A DNA stretch of 64,000 nt, from positions 124,001 to 188,000 of the forward strand of contig CAJZHL010000005.1 in assembly GCA_916048055.1 (NCBI GenBank). Direction: 5' to 3'. The DNA is from Pedinophyceae sp. YPF-701. Its lineage: Eukaryota; Chlorophyta; Pedinophyceae. How positions within the stretch are numbered: position 1 is the first letter of the stretch; every line of letters begins with the position of its first letter. Both the position numbers and the translations under genes were made by a program. The notes under the pieces were generated by a model, which worked only from the letters and a program-made list of their open reading frames with translations, had not been told where the DNA came from and searched no databases. Of this stretch, positions 1-11,882 are shown in pieces.

Positions 1-171
1 GGCGACCTTGCGCGGCCGGAGCTGACGATTGCGGGGGCGCGCAAAGTGGATCAGGTGCTGCTGGTGCACCAGGAGAAGATGCAGATGTACCAGGAGGCGA
101 GCAAGCGCGCGACGAACAAGACGGCGCGCGCGGCGACGGACATGTTCGTGGCGCCGCGGCGGCGGGCGTAG
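1..171 (+). CDS. 3' end of an unidentified protein-coding gene (partial)
   Basis: Frame 1 is open from the first base to a TAG at 169-171 and gives 56 C-terminal residues. The piece is basic and predicted helical (segments such as VDQVLLVHQEKMQMYQEASK), and it ends in an Arg-rich tail (APRRRA). Everything upstream lies outside the window, so neither the exon start nor the family can be judged. It converges on the FtsH gene. I do not recognise it. It is called coding because of its helical, Lys/Gln/Glu-rich composition, unlike the Arg/Ala/Pro composition of non-coding frames here. Confidence 0.5.
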   Translation, partial: GDLARPELTIAGARKVDQVLLVHQEKMQMYQEASKRATNKTARAATDMFVAPRRRA

Positions 172-542
172 TGCGCACGACGATCGCTGGTGGTGCGGCC
201 GCGCAAACGGACTGTGTGTGGGCGTACGCCCGCAACGCGATGAGTGTATGTAGTGATGGAGCGGGCAGGTCGCTGTGAGCGTCGGCAGGCTACGTGCGGA
301 GCAGTCCGGCTCGCCCCCCCGTGTGCACCGGCTGACTGCGCAAACAGCGGCGCGCAGCCATCCCCGCAGCACAGCGCCGCACCGCCCAGCGCGCCCGCCC
401 ACCGCCTCGCCGCCTGCCGTCTACAAGCAGCGCGAGGCCGTCCCAGTGAGCTCTCGACTCGTCGTGTCAGCATGCACCTTCTCACAAGTCTTGCGCAGCA
501 CAGAGCGGCCGCCCGCGACCTACATCTCGCCCGTCCACGAGC
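172..542. other. Convergent intergenic spacer
   Basis: This lies between the stop of the partial gene and the FtsH stop, so it should hold both 3' untranslated regions. Short open frames occur on both strands but have low-complexity Arg/Ala/Pro content. I see no RNA gene and no clear polyadenylation motif. Confidence 0.6.
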
Positions 543-1632
543 TTACGCCTTCTGGTACGGGATCGTCACCGCGGGCGCGTCCTCCTTGAGGTACTGCTCG
601 CACTGCACGGCCTGGATGATCTGCGCAAACTCGTCGCCGTCAATCGTCTCCTTGTCCAGGAGCACGTCCGCGGTCCGGTGCAGCACCTCGATGTTGCTCT
701 GGATGCAGTCCTTCGCGCGGCGGTACGCGCGCTCCACCAGGATCTTGACCTCCTCGTCGATCTTGTCCGCCGTCTCCGAGCTGTAGTCCGCGGGCTGGCC
801 CGCCTGCTGGCCCAGGAAGCTCTGACCGCCGCCGGACTTCCACGCGACGGGGCCGAGGCTCTTCGAGAACCCGACCTGCTCGACCATCATCCGCGCCGTC
901 CGCGAGACCTGCTGGAAGTCGCCCGCCGCGCCCGTGGTGATGTTGTCGTCGCCAAAGATGAGCTCCTCCGCGATGCGCCCGCCCATCGCGACCGCCATCT
1001 GGTTCTCCAGGTACGCGCGCGAGTACAGGCCCGACTCGAGCCGCTCCTCGCTCGGCGCGAAGAACGTGATGCCGCCCGCGGGGCCGCGCGGCACGATGGT
1101 GATCTTCGTCACGGGGTCGTACTCCGGCATGAGCGCGCCGACGAGCGCGTGGCCGGCCTCGTGGTAGGCCACCAGGCGGCGCTTCTCCTCGGACACGACC
1201 GCGCTCTTCTTCTCCGGCCCGGCCACGATGCGCTCCAGCGCGTCGTCCAGCTCCTCGCGCGAGATCTCCTTCTTGTCGCGGCGCGCCGCCATGATGGCCG
1301 CCTCGTTCATCAGGTTCTGCAGGTCCGCGCCCGTGAACCCGGGGCACCGCCGCGCGACCTTGTCGAGGTCCACGTCCGACGCGAGCTGCTTCCCGGCCGA
1401 GTGCACCTTGAGGATGGCCACGCGGCCCTGCACGTCCGGGCGGTCGACCGTCACCTGCCGGTCGAAGCGGCCCGGGCGCAGCAGCGCCTGGTCGAGCACG
1501 TCCGGCCGGTTCGTCGCGGCGAGCACGATGATCCCCGTGTTGCCCTCGAACCCGTCGAGCTCCGTGAGCAGCTGGTTGATGGTCTGCTCGCGCTCGTCGT
1601 TGCCGCCGCCCATGCCGGCGCCGCGCTGGCGC

Positions 1633-1670
<38 letters not shown>

Positions 1671-3293
1671 CGCCTTCGCCTTGGCCTTCTCGAACAGGTC
1701 GCGCACGCGCGACGCACCCACGCCGACAAACAGCTCCACGAACTCCGACGCCGCGCACGAGAAGAACGGCACGCCCGCCTCGCCCGCCACCGCCTTCGCG
1801 AGCAGCGTCTTGCCCGTCCCGGGCGGCCCGACCAGCAGCGCGCCCTTGGGGATCTTCGCCCCGAGCGCCGTGTACTTGTCGGGGTTCTTCAAAAAGTCAA
1901 CCACCTCCTGGAGCTCGAGCTTGGCGCCGTCGCACCCGGCGACGTCCGCGAAGCCGACGCCGGTCTCGGGGATCTCCTGGAACTTGGTGCGCGACTTGCC
2001 GAAGTCCATCGCGCCGCCCATGGGGCCCCCGCCAAAGGGCCCGCCGCCCTGGCCGCCGTTCTCGCCGCCCTGGGCGCGGCGGAAGAGGAAGAAGAGGCCC
2101 GCGAAGGCGACGAGCGGGAAGAGGAGGTTGCCGAGGAGGGACACGTAGTTGCCCTGCTGGTCGCCCTCGGACACCGAGATGTCGACGCCGTTCTTGGCCA
2201 GCACGTCCACGAGCTCGGGGTCGTTCGGGAGCACCACGACGGCGCGGCGGCCGTCGACCGCGGTCAGCTGGAGCTGGGAGCCGTCCTGCGGGGTGGGCGC
2301 GGGCGGAGGCCGCGGGTGGGCCGGGATTGCGCGGTAGCGCGGGGCGGGGAGGGGCGCGCGTGTGGATGGGGTGCGCGTGGCGCGCGGGGGGGCCGTGCTG
2401 GGCGGCGATGCGGGGCGCGGGGGGTGCTGCGGGGCGCGGCAGGGGCCGTGGGGCGCGGCATCGCGCGGGAGGGAGCCGGGGGGCGGACCTTGGAGAAGCG
2501 GACGCGCTCGACCTTGCCGCGCTGCACGGCGTCGATGAACTCGCTGTAGCGCCACTGGTTGCCCTCGGGCAGCTTGTATTCGGTCGAGACGGCCGGGGCG
2601 TTGGCGGACTCGCCGAACGTCGCGCTCTCGGTGCGCATCGGCATGGTGGCCTGGGCCTCGGTGGGAGGGGCGACGTCCTCGGCCATGGCGGGGGCGCCGG
2701 TCGAGAGCGCCGACACCAGGGCGGCCAGGGCGCCCGCGGACAGCTTCTTCGACAGATCCGCGGCGAGATCCATGGACTGCACGGCACCGTCGGGGCGCGG
2801 GGCGGGTCGGTGAGTCGCCGAGGTTTGTGGGAGGGCACCTCCCGCAGCATACAAGCGACGCCGCGGCGCGCGGCCGCGCGAGCTCGCCCTCTCGAAACCC
2901 GTGTGCCGCCTCGGCATCGCCCGCGGCCCGCTCGGCCCTCGTACACGGGCCCGCGCAGGTCGAGCAAAAGCCCTGCGACCCACCCCCGCGCGCGCGGCCG
3001 CACGGGGCGGAAACGCAGGATCCTCCGCCACGACCTCGCGCAGGGAAACGCGTTCGGGCGCCTGCGCGCGCGCCAGCCGCGGGGGGGCCGCTGCGGCGCC
3101 GCGGGGCCGCGCGGCTCTCTCAGGCCACGAGCCCAGCTTGGGCGCGAACACCGCGGCTCACCTGCTTCCGGGCCGAAGCGGCGACGACGCGCTTGGGCCT
3201 CAGGCCGAAGGCCGTCCGGACGCGGTTGGCCTGCATCGCGAACGCCCGCGACATCGCGGGCACCGCGGTGGGCTGCGCCACAGAGCTGGGCAT
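543..3293 (-). CDS. ftsH: Chloroplast thylakoid ATP-dependent zinc metalloprotease FtsH
   Basis: A membrane-bound AAA+ protease that degrades damaged thylakoid proteins such as photosystem II D1. Exons on the minus strand are 3162-3293, 2489-2776 and 543-2285 (donors gtgagc and gtccgc), giving 720 residues, normal for plastid FtsH. Exon 1 encodes a basic transit peptide starting [11 protein letters not shown]. Exon 2 adds a hydrophobic thylakoid-transfer segment (about residues 57-75, ending APAMA). Further features are a membrane span at about 188-208, Walker A GPPGTGKT (293-300), Walker B IIFIDE (348-353), the second region of homology (about 398-415) and the zinc site HEAGH (515-519). All catalytic motifs are intact. 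The bipartite targeting and green-plant-like C-terminus suggest the plant type A (FtsH1/5) group, but that assignment is inference. The start is the first in-frame ATG of the transit exon. It shares a 1 kb divergent spacer with the HotDog gene. Confidence 0.95.
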
Positions 3294-4350
3294 CCCGTTC
3301 AGAGTCCTACGAAACAGAGAGGTCGTCCACCCGCGCGATATACCTTGTGCAACGGGTCGGGTGTCGTCTGGGGTTCGAGGTTGTGCGGGAGCGCGGCCGG
3401 GGAGGCCGGCAAAGAGCCCTGAAACAGAAGTGGGGGGGTGGGGGCTGCTTGATAGGCCCTGGAGAACTGACGTCGATTCCTGCGCGCACAGCCATCCTCA
3501 GACAAGGGCCTGCGGTCGAGAGCGTCGTACGTGATTCGTTCTACATTCTATGTGGCTCCGGTTTCGTGAGTCTCTCTGTACGGTGCGGCGCGGGCCGTCT
3601 TGTGGTGCCAGCGTGCCGCCCTCGCGCCCCCCCGCTGTGCGTCCGCCGCGCGTCCCAGCGCGATCCGCCACGCCCGGTCGCTCGTGTGCGCGAGAGCGGT
3701 GTCGGATGGTTCGGTCCGCGCGGGACGCGCCCCTCGGGCAGCCCGGGGATCAACCACCAGGCGCGCACGGCGCAGGTGCCGCGCGTGCCCCCGCGAGAGC
3801 GCGCTCGACGCCGTTCGCGACGTACGCTCAGGCCCGGCCCAGACCTCCCTCGGGTTCGGCTCCGGGCGACTTCTCGCGCGTCGCGCCTGCGTGCGACGGA
3901 CGCACAGGCTCCAGAATAGGCCCCAGGAGGTCAGGCGGTGTTTCTTAGGGCTGGCGCACCGACCTGGCCGGCTACCGACCGCTACTCGTCGTTCGTAGAG
4001 CGATACAGCTGCTGAGAGGTGCGCTTGTGCGTTGGTGGCGTGTCTGCGACACACGCGGCCGTTTCCCTGCAATGTGTTCATCCTAACCTAAGCACCGGCC
4101 ACGCGCACATCACGCTTTCGTGACGCTGTTTCTGCATCTCTGGCTGCTTATCACTATATATACATGCGGGCCGTCACATAAACGCGCGCAACACACCCCC
4201 TGGGCCGCGTCAGGGGCGCACGAACCGCCCTAGCGGTGCAGCGCTGCACCTGCCGCGCCGCCGGCCGCGCTCGAGGCACACCACGCCCACGCGGCCGCCG
4301 CGCGCTCAATTTCCGCGCAGGTACTTCCCGAATCCCCGCGAACGCGCAAC
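3294..4350. other. Divergent promoter spacer (FtsH / HotDog gene)
   Basis: About 1 kb between two divergent start codons. The open frames inside are Arg/Pro-rich, mutually overlapping and unsupported. It contains the TATA-like site listed separately and is less GC-rich near 4060-4170. No RNA gene seen. Confidence 0.6.
4155..4162 (+). promoter_or_regulatory. TATA-like element upstream of the HotDog gene
   Basis: TATATATA stands out in GC-rich surroundings, 188 bases before the ATG at 4351. Position and orientation would suit a core promoter with a 5' leader of about 150 bases. Transcription start not shown. Confidence 0.4.
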
Positions 4351-6238
4351 ATGTCACCCACGACAGTCCTCGACCGGACGCCCTGGCTCGCCGCGCACGG
4401 CAGCGACGCACGCGTCCACGCCGTCACGGACCCGTGGCCGGAGCACCACATCGTGCGTCCCCCGCCCGCTCCTCCGCGCACGCGCCGCCCGCGGCCCCCC
4501 GCGAGCCCGCAACGCCGCGCGCCAGGGATCAGGTCACATGACATAATGCCAACAGGTTGTGCGCTGCCACGGCCTCCCACGCGCCCCGCGTCGCACGCCC
4601 GCGCTCGCGTGCAGCTGTCGGGGCTCCAGAGGGCCGGCGCGATCGGTTCGGCGGCCGCGCTGTTCGACGCCGGCCGCGGCCGGTACCACGTAGCTGTGGA
4701 GGTGCGGGGGACGGTGGCGGGGTGGCCAGGGGTGGTGCACGGGGGGCTGAGCGCGAAGCTGTGCGACGAGGCGGCCGTGGAGCTCCTGCGCGCGATGGGG
4801 CGGAGCGCGACGGTCGCGGCGAGCGCGCGGCGCTCCGTGGTGAACTACCGCGCCAAGGCAAGTCGTGGTCTTCTGGTGTCGTTCTCAAACAGCGATTCTC
4901 GAATCGTCCAGGAGACTTCCTTTCCAGTCCCAGCAACTCGCCCTCAACCCCCGCACCGCCCGCCGCAGGTCCCGACCTCCTCGCTCGTCGTCGTCACGGC
5001 GCAGCTCGACAGCGACGGCGCCTCCGACGACGGCAGCTACGTCGTCCACGCCCGCATTCACGACGGCACGGACCCGGACGCCGCGCCGCCGTTCGTCGAA
5101 TGCACCGTCACGCTCACCCCGGCCGCGTCCGCCGCGAACAGCGCCCGCGCGCTCCCCGAGCGCACTAGCGACCGCTACGAGGCCAGCACGCACGCCGCCC
5201 GCGCCGCCGCCGCCCCCAAACACATCTCCACACTCGCGGAGGAGAGCGAGCGCGACCAGGGGCCCGACTGGCTCCGGACGGACGCGACGCCGTGGCTGCG
5301 CGGCGTCGTCGATGCGGAGGACAGCTACGCGGGCACGGGGTCCGGCTTCCTCGTCGGAGCGCTCTACCGCAAGGCAGACCGAACGTCGCCGCATCACCTG
5401 TTTACGGCGGTGGCGCGGGCGGGGCTGTCGCGGGAGACGGCTGTGGTGTACGAGCGCGCGCGGCGGCGGTGCCACGTCGCGATGCCGGTGCTCGAGGGGG
5501 CGTGCGGGCACGGCGCGGGGCGCGTGCACACGGGAGTGCTGTCCGCGCTGTCCGACGAGACGCTCGGGACGCTCGTGTTCGCGATGAAGCTCGAGGGCGT
5601 GATCCCCGCCGTGCCGTCCTTCACCGCGCGGCTCGAGGTCGAGCACGTCGAGGAGGTACGCCGCGCACGCGCGCCGCAGGACACGCCGAACATTTCTGTC
5701 GTCGCCGTTCGAACCCGTCGCAGCCGCGCTCTGTTGTCCTCGCAGCCCGAGGCGCCGTCCCTGCTTGTGTGCTCCGCGGACCTGGTGTCCGTGGAGGGCC
5801 GGAAGATCTGGGTGCAGTGCACGGTGCACGACGGGGCAGGCGGGCCCGACGGCGGCAAGGTCTACGCGCGGGCGAAGGCGCTCTTCGTGCAGATGAACAC
5901 GCGGCCGGGTGAGCGAGAAAAACGCGTGCTCCGCGACCCGCCCTCGAGCGAACGTGCCGCATGAAATCGAAGATGAGATGTCTCGAATGGCGTTCTCACC
6001 CTCGCTGCCGCTCGCGTGCGATAGCCGACCCCGCGCAGACAAGATCCTGAAGGCCGTCGTCGGCGCGGCCTGGGACAACGTCGCCCGGCGCGGCAAGCAC
6101 GTCCTCTCAACGATCACGGCGGCACAGAAGCGCAGCGACCACGTGGGCCTCCTGGGACCCTCCCTGGTCGCCCTCGGCGCGATCGCGATCTCTCTGCGCG
6201 CGGGCGTGTTCCACGCGCTGACAGCGGCGGCTCCGTGA
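4351..6238 (+). CDS. Tandem HotDog-fold (thioesterase-like) protein with C-terminal membrane segment
   Basis: Exons 4351-4452, 4615-4857, 4969-5655, 5746-5908 and 6039-6238 give 464 residues with two HotDog (4HBT/PaaI-like) domains. The first has the typical GVVHGGLSAKLCDEA helix, whose His-Gly-Gly and Asp/Glu positions bind and hydrolyse acyl-CoA in the family. The second has GRVHTGVLSALSDE, with HTG replacing HGG. The last exon ends in a hydrophobic segment (about 20 residues from GLLGPSLVALGAIAI), suggesting a tail anchor. Intron 2 starts at 4858 with AAG|GCAAGT. No GT donor keeps the frame, and the GC junction restores the domain (NYRAKVPTSSLVVV). Expected role: acyl-CoA or acyl-ACP thioester hydrolysis at a membrane; the substrate cannot be inferred. 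No clear transit peptide. Confidence 0.8.
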
Positions 6239-6489
6239 TCGCCCCCGCCGTCTCCACGGACATCCCTTTTTCCTCACATGCGCTAGTTCTGTTCTAGTTG
6301 TTGTACCGCGCCGCTCCCTGCGCGCCCCCTCGCACGCTCGCATGAGCGGCGCGGACCTGCTCCCGTGTGAGCGACCTCGTGTTGCGCCCCACCTCCGCCT
6401 GAGGCACCCGTCGCAGTCTCTCTGTCTGTTTGCGCCACACATTGTGTGTCCGACAGACAGCCTTCCCCGACCTCCGTGCCCTCCCGCCC

Positions 6490-7913
6490 TCACATCATCG
6501 GCGGCCCGCCCTTGAACCCCCCAGGCGGGATGTTGCAGAAGCTCCGGAACGGCCCCCCGAACCCCCCCCGCGTGCACTCCTCGCAGAACGCGTGCACCTT
6601 GCCGCCGCAGCACTGCGCGGTGCTCGACGAGTTCTCGAGGCCGTAGTAGATCCGCACGCCGCACCTCTCGCACTTGTCCGTCAGCATCTGCCCCTTGGGG
6701 TACCACACCTCGAGCCCCGGCACGAAGTTATACCCGTTGCTGCTCTGCCACTCGCGCGCGCCGCGGTGCGCGAAGGCGTTCATGCACTTGGTGCACGTGC
6801 GCCAGTCCCCGGCGTGGCCCTCCTCGTGGTGCACCCCGCACAGGCTGTACCGCTCGTGGTTGCGGTCGCAGAACGCGCGAGAGAAGGAGTGCATCACGTA
6901 GGCCTCGGAGCGGTCGCACACCCACTCCCCGCAGCACGCCGTGCGCGTGAGCGGGCCCGTGGCGCCGCACAGGCCGCACGACGGCGGCGCGTCGGTCGGG
7001 GTCGACGGCCCTGCGGGCGCCGGGGCCGCGGCGGCGGCGGCCGGCGGGATGCTGGCGACGTACTCGCGGAGCATGCGGTTGGTGGGCGGTGCGGCGAGGG
7101 GCTGGCGGGCGAGCATCTCGGCGTCGGAGAAGGGGAAGCCTTGGAGGTTGAGGCCGGCGAGGTGCTTGCACTCGAGCTTGTGCCGCGCCCAGTCGCGCTG
7201 CGGCGCAGGAACGGGCACAACAACTCGCGGGGGGTTGCGGCGTGTGGTTCGATGCGAGCTGGAAATAGACCGGCGACGTTGGCTGCTGGCCGTGCTTGAT
7301 GAGCGGGTGCGCTGGGGGCGTGTGGTCGTGGCGTTGGGGTGGGTCGGGCGCGCCTTCTGGCACTTGGTCGAGCAGTACATCACGCAGGTGCAGCGGGAGC
7401 ACTTCTGGAGACCGACCCTGCGAGAATGGTTACAGATCGTAAGCGTGGGCGGCGAAGGCATGGCCGCGGATGCCGGCAGCGCGCCGGAAACCGCGCTTTT
7501 TTTCTGGTACGGGCAACCGAATGGCGACGGCGACGGCCGCGGTGGATGTTTTCGCCTCGCGTGGTGTGAAAAATCAATCCAAGGTGGTTGGCAGCCCAGA
7601 GGCTGCGGACGCACGATCCGTTGCGGCGCGGCAGCGCGATCGTGCAGTTAAACCTCGTTTGCCCGTGTGCTCGTCCACGGCCGGCCCCTCGCGAGAAGAT
7701 TCGCGTGCGCCGTCACAGTTTGATGAGCGTTTGCACGAAATGGGTACCGGGCGGCTCCATTCCCGACGTCGCAGAGGCGTTCGTCAAACAGACAGCGAAT
7801 TCAGCAGCTCGAGCTCGCCTTTTGTCGCAGCCCTGGGCCTCGCAGCGCCGGGGAATCCAAATCATCCTGTCCCTGTGCTGGTGGCGCAGCTCTTCCGCGC
7901 TGCTTCCCGTCAT
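6490..7913 (-). CDS. MYND-type zinc-finger protein, paralogue 1
   Basis: Exons 7819-7913, 7354-7417 and 6490-7197 give 288 residues. Exon 1 ends in the first MYND ligand pair (RRCEAQGC). Exon 2 carries CSRCTCVMYCSTKCQK. Exon 3 starts RDWARHKLEC, completing the two-zinc MYND finger, normally a protein-protein module binding proline-rich peptides. The remainder is a Cys/His-rich domain shared by all four paralogues: CGxCGxxGPLxRTxCCGEWVCDR, SRxFCDRxHERYxxCGxH, GDWRTCxxC, NGYNFVPGLE, YPKG and further Cys pairs. Both introns have GC donors (AG|GCGAGC and AAG|GCGCGC). The matching introns of paralogues 3 and 4 have GT. Function unknown. Last gene of a head-to-tail array. Confidence 0.85.
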
Positions 7914-8480
7914 GGTGAGCGAGCCGAGTCGAGGGACCCAAAAGAGAGTGGCGCGTCCAGTGGTCGAGGAACGGGTCCGTAGGTGCTCCTTCCCTGTGCC
8001 AGAGCACGTGGTGTGCGATGTGCGCCTGTCGCGACCCCCCTTGGCTCGGAACGTCGCTTGGTGTGGTCGACCGCGGTGTGTTGACACGTGCCGTGTCAGG
8101 CGCACATCGCCGCTCGTCCCGGCTCGCGTGACCGTGGCCCGCCAGCGCGGGCAACCTGGCCCCTCCACACACCTCACACGCCTGTCTCTGGTAGCGCACT
8201 CGGTCTTGCGCGGGACCTGCGTTCGCCTTTTCCCGGGTGACACTTTTCGAGTGACACCACGCGAGATACTGGCCCGCATGCGCCTCAAGAGGCTCCCATC
8301 GCGAACCTCCGCCCACGGACCAAAGATGGCGGCTCAGTGCAGCACGTGGACAACAAATACGTGTCAAACGGGGCGCGCAACGTGGCCACGCCCGCTCGCC
8401 AACAATAAGCCCCCTGCGTGAGTGAGCGTTCGCTTGCTGGCGCCTCACTACGCGAGGTCCTTCGGGCACTGCCCCAGGAA
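7914..8480. other. Spacer between MYND paralogues 1 and 2
   Basis: About 570 bases that should hold the promoter of paralogue 1 and the 3' end of paralogue 2. Open frames here are unsupported. No RNA gene or repeat seen. Confidence 0.55.
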
Positions 8481-9700
8481 TTATGCGGGCCACGCGCGTC
8501 CCGGTCCGTTGTCCGACGGCACGACGAGCCGCACTCCCCCCGGGAAGTGGTCGGCACACCCCCGGCAGATGATGCGCTGCTCCCCCTCGGCGTTCTCGCC
8601 GTGGTCCGCGCAGTTCTCGAACCCGTCGAAGATCCGGTTGTCGCACCAGCTGTAGCACAGCAGCGTCAGCATCTGTCCCCGGGGGTACCATTCTTCCAGC
8701 GCAGGTACAAAACAATACCCGTTCGTCGTGTGCCAGTCCCGCGGCCTGTCCGGGTCCGCCCACCGCCGCCGGCACTCCTCGCACGTCCGCCAGTCCCCCG
8801 CGTGCCCCAGCTCCCAGTGGTTGCCGCACACCGAGTACCGGCGGTGCGACCGGTCGCAGAACGCCCGGCTGTAGCTGCCCGGGACGTAGTGCTCCTGGCG
8901 GTCGCACACCCACTCCCCGCAGCACGGCGTGCGCGCGAGCGGGCCCGCGCTGCCGCAGATGCCGCACTCGCGCGGGCGCGTGTCGGCGGGCGCGGGGCGC
9001 TGCTGGGTGGCCGCGGTGCGGAGGGGCTGGCGCGCGAGCATCTCCGCGTCGGCGAAGGGGATGCCGAGGACGCCGAGCTTGCTGATGTGCTTGCACTCCT
9101 CCCTGTGCCGCTCCCAGTCGCTCTGCGCGCGCGTCACAAGACTGGGTTGCGTCAAGACCACGTTGCGTCCATGCGTGGGCTCGGGCGAGACAGCGGGAGC
9201 GCGAGATTGCGGCTCGCACAGCAGGTGGGCCTCGTGGGTGTCGGGGGGGTGTTTCGCACCTTCTGGCACTCCTTGGAGCAGTACATGACACACGTGCACT
9301 GAGTGCACTTTCGGAGGCCCTCCCTGCGCAGGGGAGTCGCGGACGCGCGGTGCGGTCGCGTGCCTCACTTCAGGTACGTGGTGGTGAGAGAGGTTGAACG
9401 CCCACAGCGGACGCCCGCGGATGGAGCGGTGCCGCAACCCAGCGCCCGTTTGTGCGGGTCGGACGCGACCCCGCTGGGGCCTACGGCCCAGAGCCCAGCC
9501 TCGTTCGATGACTACTGAAGTGAGTCGTCAGCGGGAGGCGGAGCGAGGCGATGAAAACGAGGAACAGGTGCGGAAGAGCGACCCGTAGTCTGCAGCGGAG
9601 CTCGCCTCGCGTCGCAGCCCGCCGCCTCGCACCGCCGCGGGATCCAGACCATATTGTCCTTGTGCTTCTTCCGGAGAGCATCAGTCTTCTCGCTGCTCAT
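8481..9700 (-). CDS. MYND-type zinc-finger protein, paralogue 2
   Basis: Exons 9606-9700, 9260-9323 and 8481-9122 give 266 residues. The reconstructed finger reads RCEAAGC, then KCTQCTCVMYCSKECQK, then SDWERHREEC: ligand spacing C-x4-C-x8-C-x2-C-x5-C-x3-C-x7-H-x3-C, with a first pair wider than the usual C-x2-C. The shared Cys-rich domain follows (CGICG, CCGEWVCDR, FCDRSHRRYSVCGNH, GDWRTCEEC, NGYCFVPALE). It ends with a Trp-containing tail (GRAWPA). Intron 1 has a GC donor (AG|GCGAGC) at the same place as paralogue 1; intron 2 has gtgcga. No targeting signal is evident, so it is probably nuclear or cytosolic. Function not known. Confidence 0.85.
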
Positions 9701-10044
9701 GGTGTCCGCCCGGCGTTCTATACCTCGCAGTGGGGCTGAAAGCTGGTCGTTGCGCTCGCTCTGCAGCCTCTAACGCCTCGCAGGCAACCAACTAGATGTT
9801 GCGTGCACGGAGCCCGCGGACTGCCTCGATCCGCGCCGGAACCACCGATTATCGGCGACAGTCGGCACCAGCAGTGTCGCATTGAGGAACCCCCCCCTGC
9901 CTAGTCCGCCAGAGGGCGCATCGGTGCCGCGCCGCGCATGGCCGCCCTCCCAGCGCGAGGCAGCTTCCGCTCGTCCCCAGCGGCCCTGCGCCGGCCGCCG
10001 TCGCCAGTCACCACAGCCCTCAACAAAGCTACGCGACGCATGCA
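9701..10044. other. Spacer between MYND paralogues 2 and 3
   Basis: About 340 bases. Expected to contain the paralogue 2 promoter and the paralogue 3 terminator region. No feature recognised. Confidence 0.5.
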
Positions 10045-11506
10045 TCACAGGCCGAAGCGCGCGATCATCTTCTGAATGTACTTCTCGCTGATGTCCCGCC
10101 CCTCGCTGTCGTACACCCCCGGCGCCTTGAGCCCCGGCGGCACCGACGGCATCCCGCTGCACTCCTGACACGTGTAGGGGTTCGCGACGGGCATGAAGCT
10201 GCGGGAGTACTTCTCGAGGCCCGGGAACAGCCGGCGCTTGCACTCCACGCACGTCTCCGTCAGCATCTCTCCCTTCGGGCAGTCCTTCTCCAGCGGCGGC
10301 ACGAAGTTGTACCCGCACGTGGCGTGCCAGTTGCGCCCCAGGTCGTCCTCGCCGAGCGACGCGCACTCCTTGCACGTGCGCCAGTCGCCCCTGTGCTTGT
10401 CGTTGGCGTGCGAGGCGCACCGCGTGTACCGCTCGTGGTTGCGGTCGCAGAAGTCCCTGCTGTAGCTGAACATCACGTAGTCGTCCTGCGCGTCGCAAAT
10501 CCACTCTCCGCAGCACTCGAGGCGCTTGAGCTTCCGCGTGCTGCCGCACATCGTGCACGCGCGCGGCGGCTGCGGGCCCGTGCGGCGCGGGCGGGCGTCC
10601 TTGCCGGTGGCGCGCGCCGGCGCCAGCGGGTGCTGCTTGAGGCTCTGTTCGTCCGTGAAGGGGTAGCCCCAGACGCCGAGCTCCGCGAGGTGCTTGCACT
10701 CCTTCTTGTGGCGGCCCCAGTCCGCCTGTGCCGCGCACCGGGGGAGCGCACGGACTCGCACGCGACGTAACACGACCGAGGGGGCGCAGCGCGGGCGGGG
10801 AGTGAACGTACCTTCTGGCAGTCGCCGCAGCAGTACATGACGCAGGCGCAACGTGCGCAGGTGCTCAGGTTCTCCCTGCGGCAGCCATCGGGGTCACGTG
10901 AGGGAGGTCGGTCCACGCACCACGCGCCGAGGCGCTGCCGGCCGGACACGTGCGTTCGGTTCAGCGAGACGATCCGCTCGAAGTGGAAGGTCCGCCAGAG
11001 GTGCTGGAAACGGACGAAACGGGCCTGTCGCGACCGCAGGCGACTCGGACCGGCCGGGCGCAGGCGGGCGATGCACCACCCCCGTTGCGCGCCGGCGCTC
11101 TCGGTGCGCGCCGCCCGAAAGGCGCTAGGACGCATCTAGGCGAGCACACGGCCACAGGCCGCGCGCGTGTGCGGGCAGCGCGGCAGCCCCGACGGCGGGC
11201 GGAGCCGCTTTTTGTCCACCAAGTTCAAAGTGCTGCTGGCGCGCCAAGCCCCCGCACGACGCGGTGCGGGACACAAACGCCGTTTCGCGACGCGTGCATC
11301 ACGTGCGTGCTACGCGGAAGCTAGAGGTGGGCGGCGGCGCGGTGGTTCGACCGGACGAGGCGGAATCGCGCCGGGTCGGCCTACGAGGTGGTTGGGAGGG
11401 CTTGGGGCGCTCACCTCTTGTCGCAGCCCTGCGCCTCGCAGCGCTTCGGGATCCACACCATCCTGTGAGGGTCCTCCCTGCGCTTCTCTTCGAGTTGCGC
11501 GCTCAT
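10045..11506 (-). CDS. MYND-type zinc-finger protein, paralogue 3
   Basis: Exons 11415-11506, 10812-10875 and 10045-10725 give 278 residues. Exon 1 starts MSAQLEEKRRED and contains KRCEAQGC. Exon 2 gives CARCACVMYCCGDCQK. Exon 3 begins ADWGRHKKEC, so all MYND ligands are present. The C-terminal Cys-rich domain is retained (CTMCGS, CCGEWICDA, FCDRNHERYTRCASH, GDWRTCKEC, CGYNFVPPLE, CVECKRR, CQEC). It ends in an extra helical tail (EKYIQKMIARFGL) absent from the other copies. Both donors are GT (gtgagc, gtacgt), in contrast to the GC donors at the same positions in paralogue 1. Function unknown. Confidence 0.85.
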
Positions 11507-11882
11507 CGTCGAGGGAGCCGTCGCGGGGCAGACGGCTGCGTGTGTGCGTGTGCGCTGGCGTCAGAGCGTCACGGCCGCTCGATTCGCGTCCCGAGCGGAA
11601 CTGCGCGGACGCCAGGCGGCACCGACGCGACGAACGCGGCTCCGAGCCACCACTGCTGGTCACCGCCAGTGGGCCAACTGTCAGGGGGGGGGAGTTTCCA
11701 CTCCCATTCAACGGCGGAACGCACACGACCGCCCCGGCTCACAGCACCGTCCACGAGCTCGCAGACCCGCCGCAGCCGACCCCGCGCGCCGACGCCCGCC
11801 GTCGCCACACAGCCGCACCGCGAAAGACCCACACCACCTCCGCACGGACCACTGTGCGGCCCTGCGCGCCCCCGCTCCGTCG
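11507..11882. other. Spacer between MYND paralogues 3 and 4
   Basis: About 375 bases with a purine/pyrimidine-skewed patch near 11680-11700 (run of G). No gene supported. Confidence 0.5.

Noticed and set aside
678-2549. 623-codon open frame on the plus strand opposite FtsH
   Set aside because: It is the antisense shadow of a clear FtsH exon; composition is Arg/Leu/Ala with no motif.
5700-5725. tRNA B-box-like GTTCGAACC
   Set aside because: It lies inside a 90-base intron of the HotDog gene with no matching A box or cloverleaf.
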